Source: Semisulcospira habei
Taxonomy: Eukaryota > Mollusca > Gastropoda > Semisulcospiridae
Reading direction: 5' to 3'
Assembly (NCBI GenBank): GCA_036245525.1
Contig: BTPG01000003.1
Span: 212,529,945-212,593,944 of the forward strand
Length of the DNA stretch: 64,000 nucleotides
Of the stretch, positions 63,664 to 64,000 are shown piece by piece. How positions within the stretch are numbered: the stretch's first letter is position 1; each line of letters starts with the position of its first letter. The notes below the pieces were generated by a model. The model was not told where the DNA came from, searched no databases, and worked only from the letters and a program-made list of their open reading frames with translations. Both the position numbers and the translations under genes were made by a program.

Positions 63664-64000
63664 CAGAGAAGGCCAGTGGAGAAACCAACACTCAGAGAAG
63701 GCCAGTGGAGAAACCAACACTCAGAGAAGGCCAGTGGAGAAACCAACACTCAGAGAAGGCCAGTGGAGAAACCAACACTCAGAGAAGGCCAGTGGAGAAA
63801 CCAACACTCAGAGAAGGCCAGTGGAGAAACCAACACTCAGAGAAGGCCAGTGGAGAAACCAACACTCAGAGAAGGCCAGTGGAGAAACCAAGACTCAGAG
63901 AAGGCCAGTGGGGAAACCAACACTCAGAGAAGACCAGTGGAGAAACCAACACTCAGAGAAGGCCAGTGGAGAAACCAACACTCAGAGAAGGCCAGTGGAG
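63664..64000 (+). repeat. 29-bp minisatellite, at least 11 copies, runs off the window
   Basis: Unit CAGAGAAGGCCAGTGGAGAA + ACCAACACT. It begins right at a plausible acceptor (catgtgtgcag, exon from 63667). All three frames stay open: 29 bp x 3 gives a 29-residue super-repeat containing RRPVEKPTL, REGQWRNQH and SEKASGETNTQ. Phase 0 would fit the THAP exon donor at 63166. Whether it is translated cannot be seen here. Confidence 0.88.

Overview
This window is animal genomic DNA: intron-rich genes with GT-AG introns of up to about 11 kb, embedded in very dense repeats. Gene content and repeat types (DIRS retrotransposons, tRNA-derived SINEs, non-LTR retrotransposon tails made of short tandem repeats) suggest a lophotrochozoan, most likely a mollusc, perhaps a gastropod. 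That placement is inference; nothing here fixes the species.

Genes, left to right. (1) The 3' half of a Rabenosyn-5 gene (RBSN) on +, six exons from 3883 to 18490: FYVE zinc finger, the following helical region and the C-terminal Rab5-binding helix. Its 5' exons lie left of the window. (2) A complete mitochondrial ribosomal protein gene (MRPS25/mS25) on -, four exons between 28791 and 23848, tail-to-tail with RBSN. (3) A complete ARMC10-like armadillo gene on +, six exons from 31113 to 52993: N-terminal membrane anchor, about 800 residues of acidic low-complexity sequence, C-terminal armadillo region. It is divergent from MRPS25. (4) The last exon (TM4) of a Cys-loop ligand-gated channel on -, 60516-60758. 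(5) A THAP-domain exon with an in-frame TGA on +, 62911-63166, followed by a 29-bp minisatellite that runs off the right edge.

Mobile DNA. Two DIRS-type tyrosine-recombinase retrotransposons of related but distinct families are present: a decayed one on + (1-3610, 5' end outside the window) and a full-length but frame-broken one on - (12074-18105). The second ends about 31 bp before the last RBSN exon. There is also a decayed non-LTR reverse transcriptase (29175-30205), two short 3' ends of another non-LTR element with clear target-site duplications, a SINE inserted in a LINE fragment, two other tRNA-derived SINEs, and several foldback or terminal-inverted-repeat elements.

The most striking content is a superfamily of hairpin elements. 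About 45 palindromes of 150-250 bp (families A-D here) share one inner stem but have different outer arms. Shorter palindromes (E, F, H, I) share the same end logic: TTAA, then CCC (or CTC), and GGG (or GAG), then TTAA. One copy nested in another shows the 4-bp duplication directly, so these look like non-autonomous piggyBac-like elements. Many copies carry substitutions present in both arms of that copy but absent from other copies, which suggests the arms copy each other. Some loops have expanded into minisatellites.

Family names A-I are working labels used only in this annotation.
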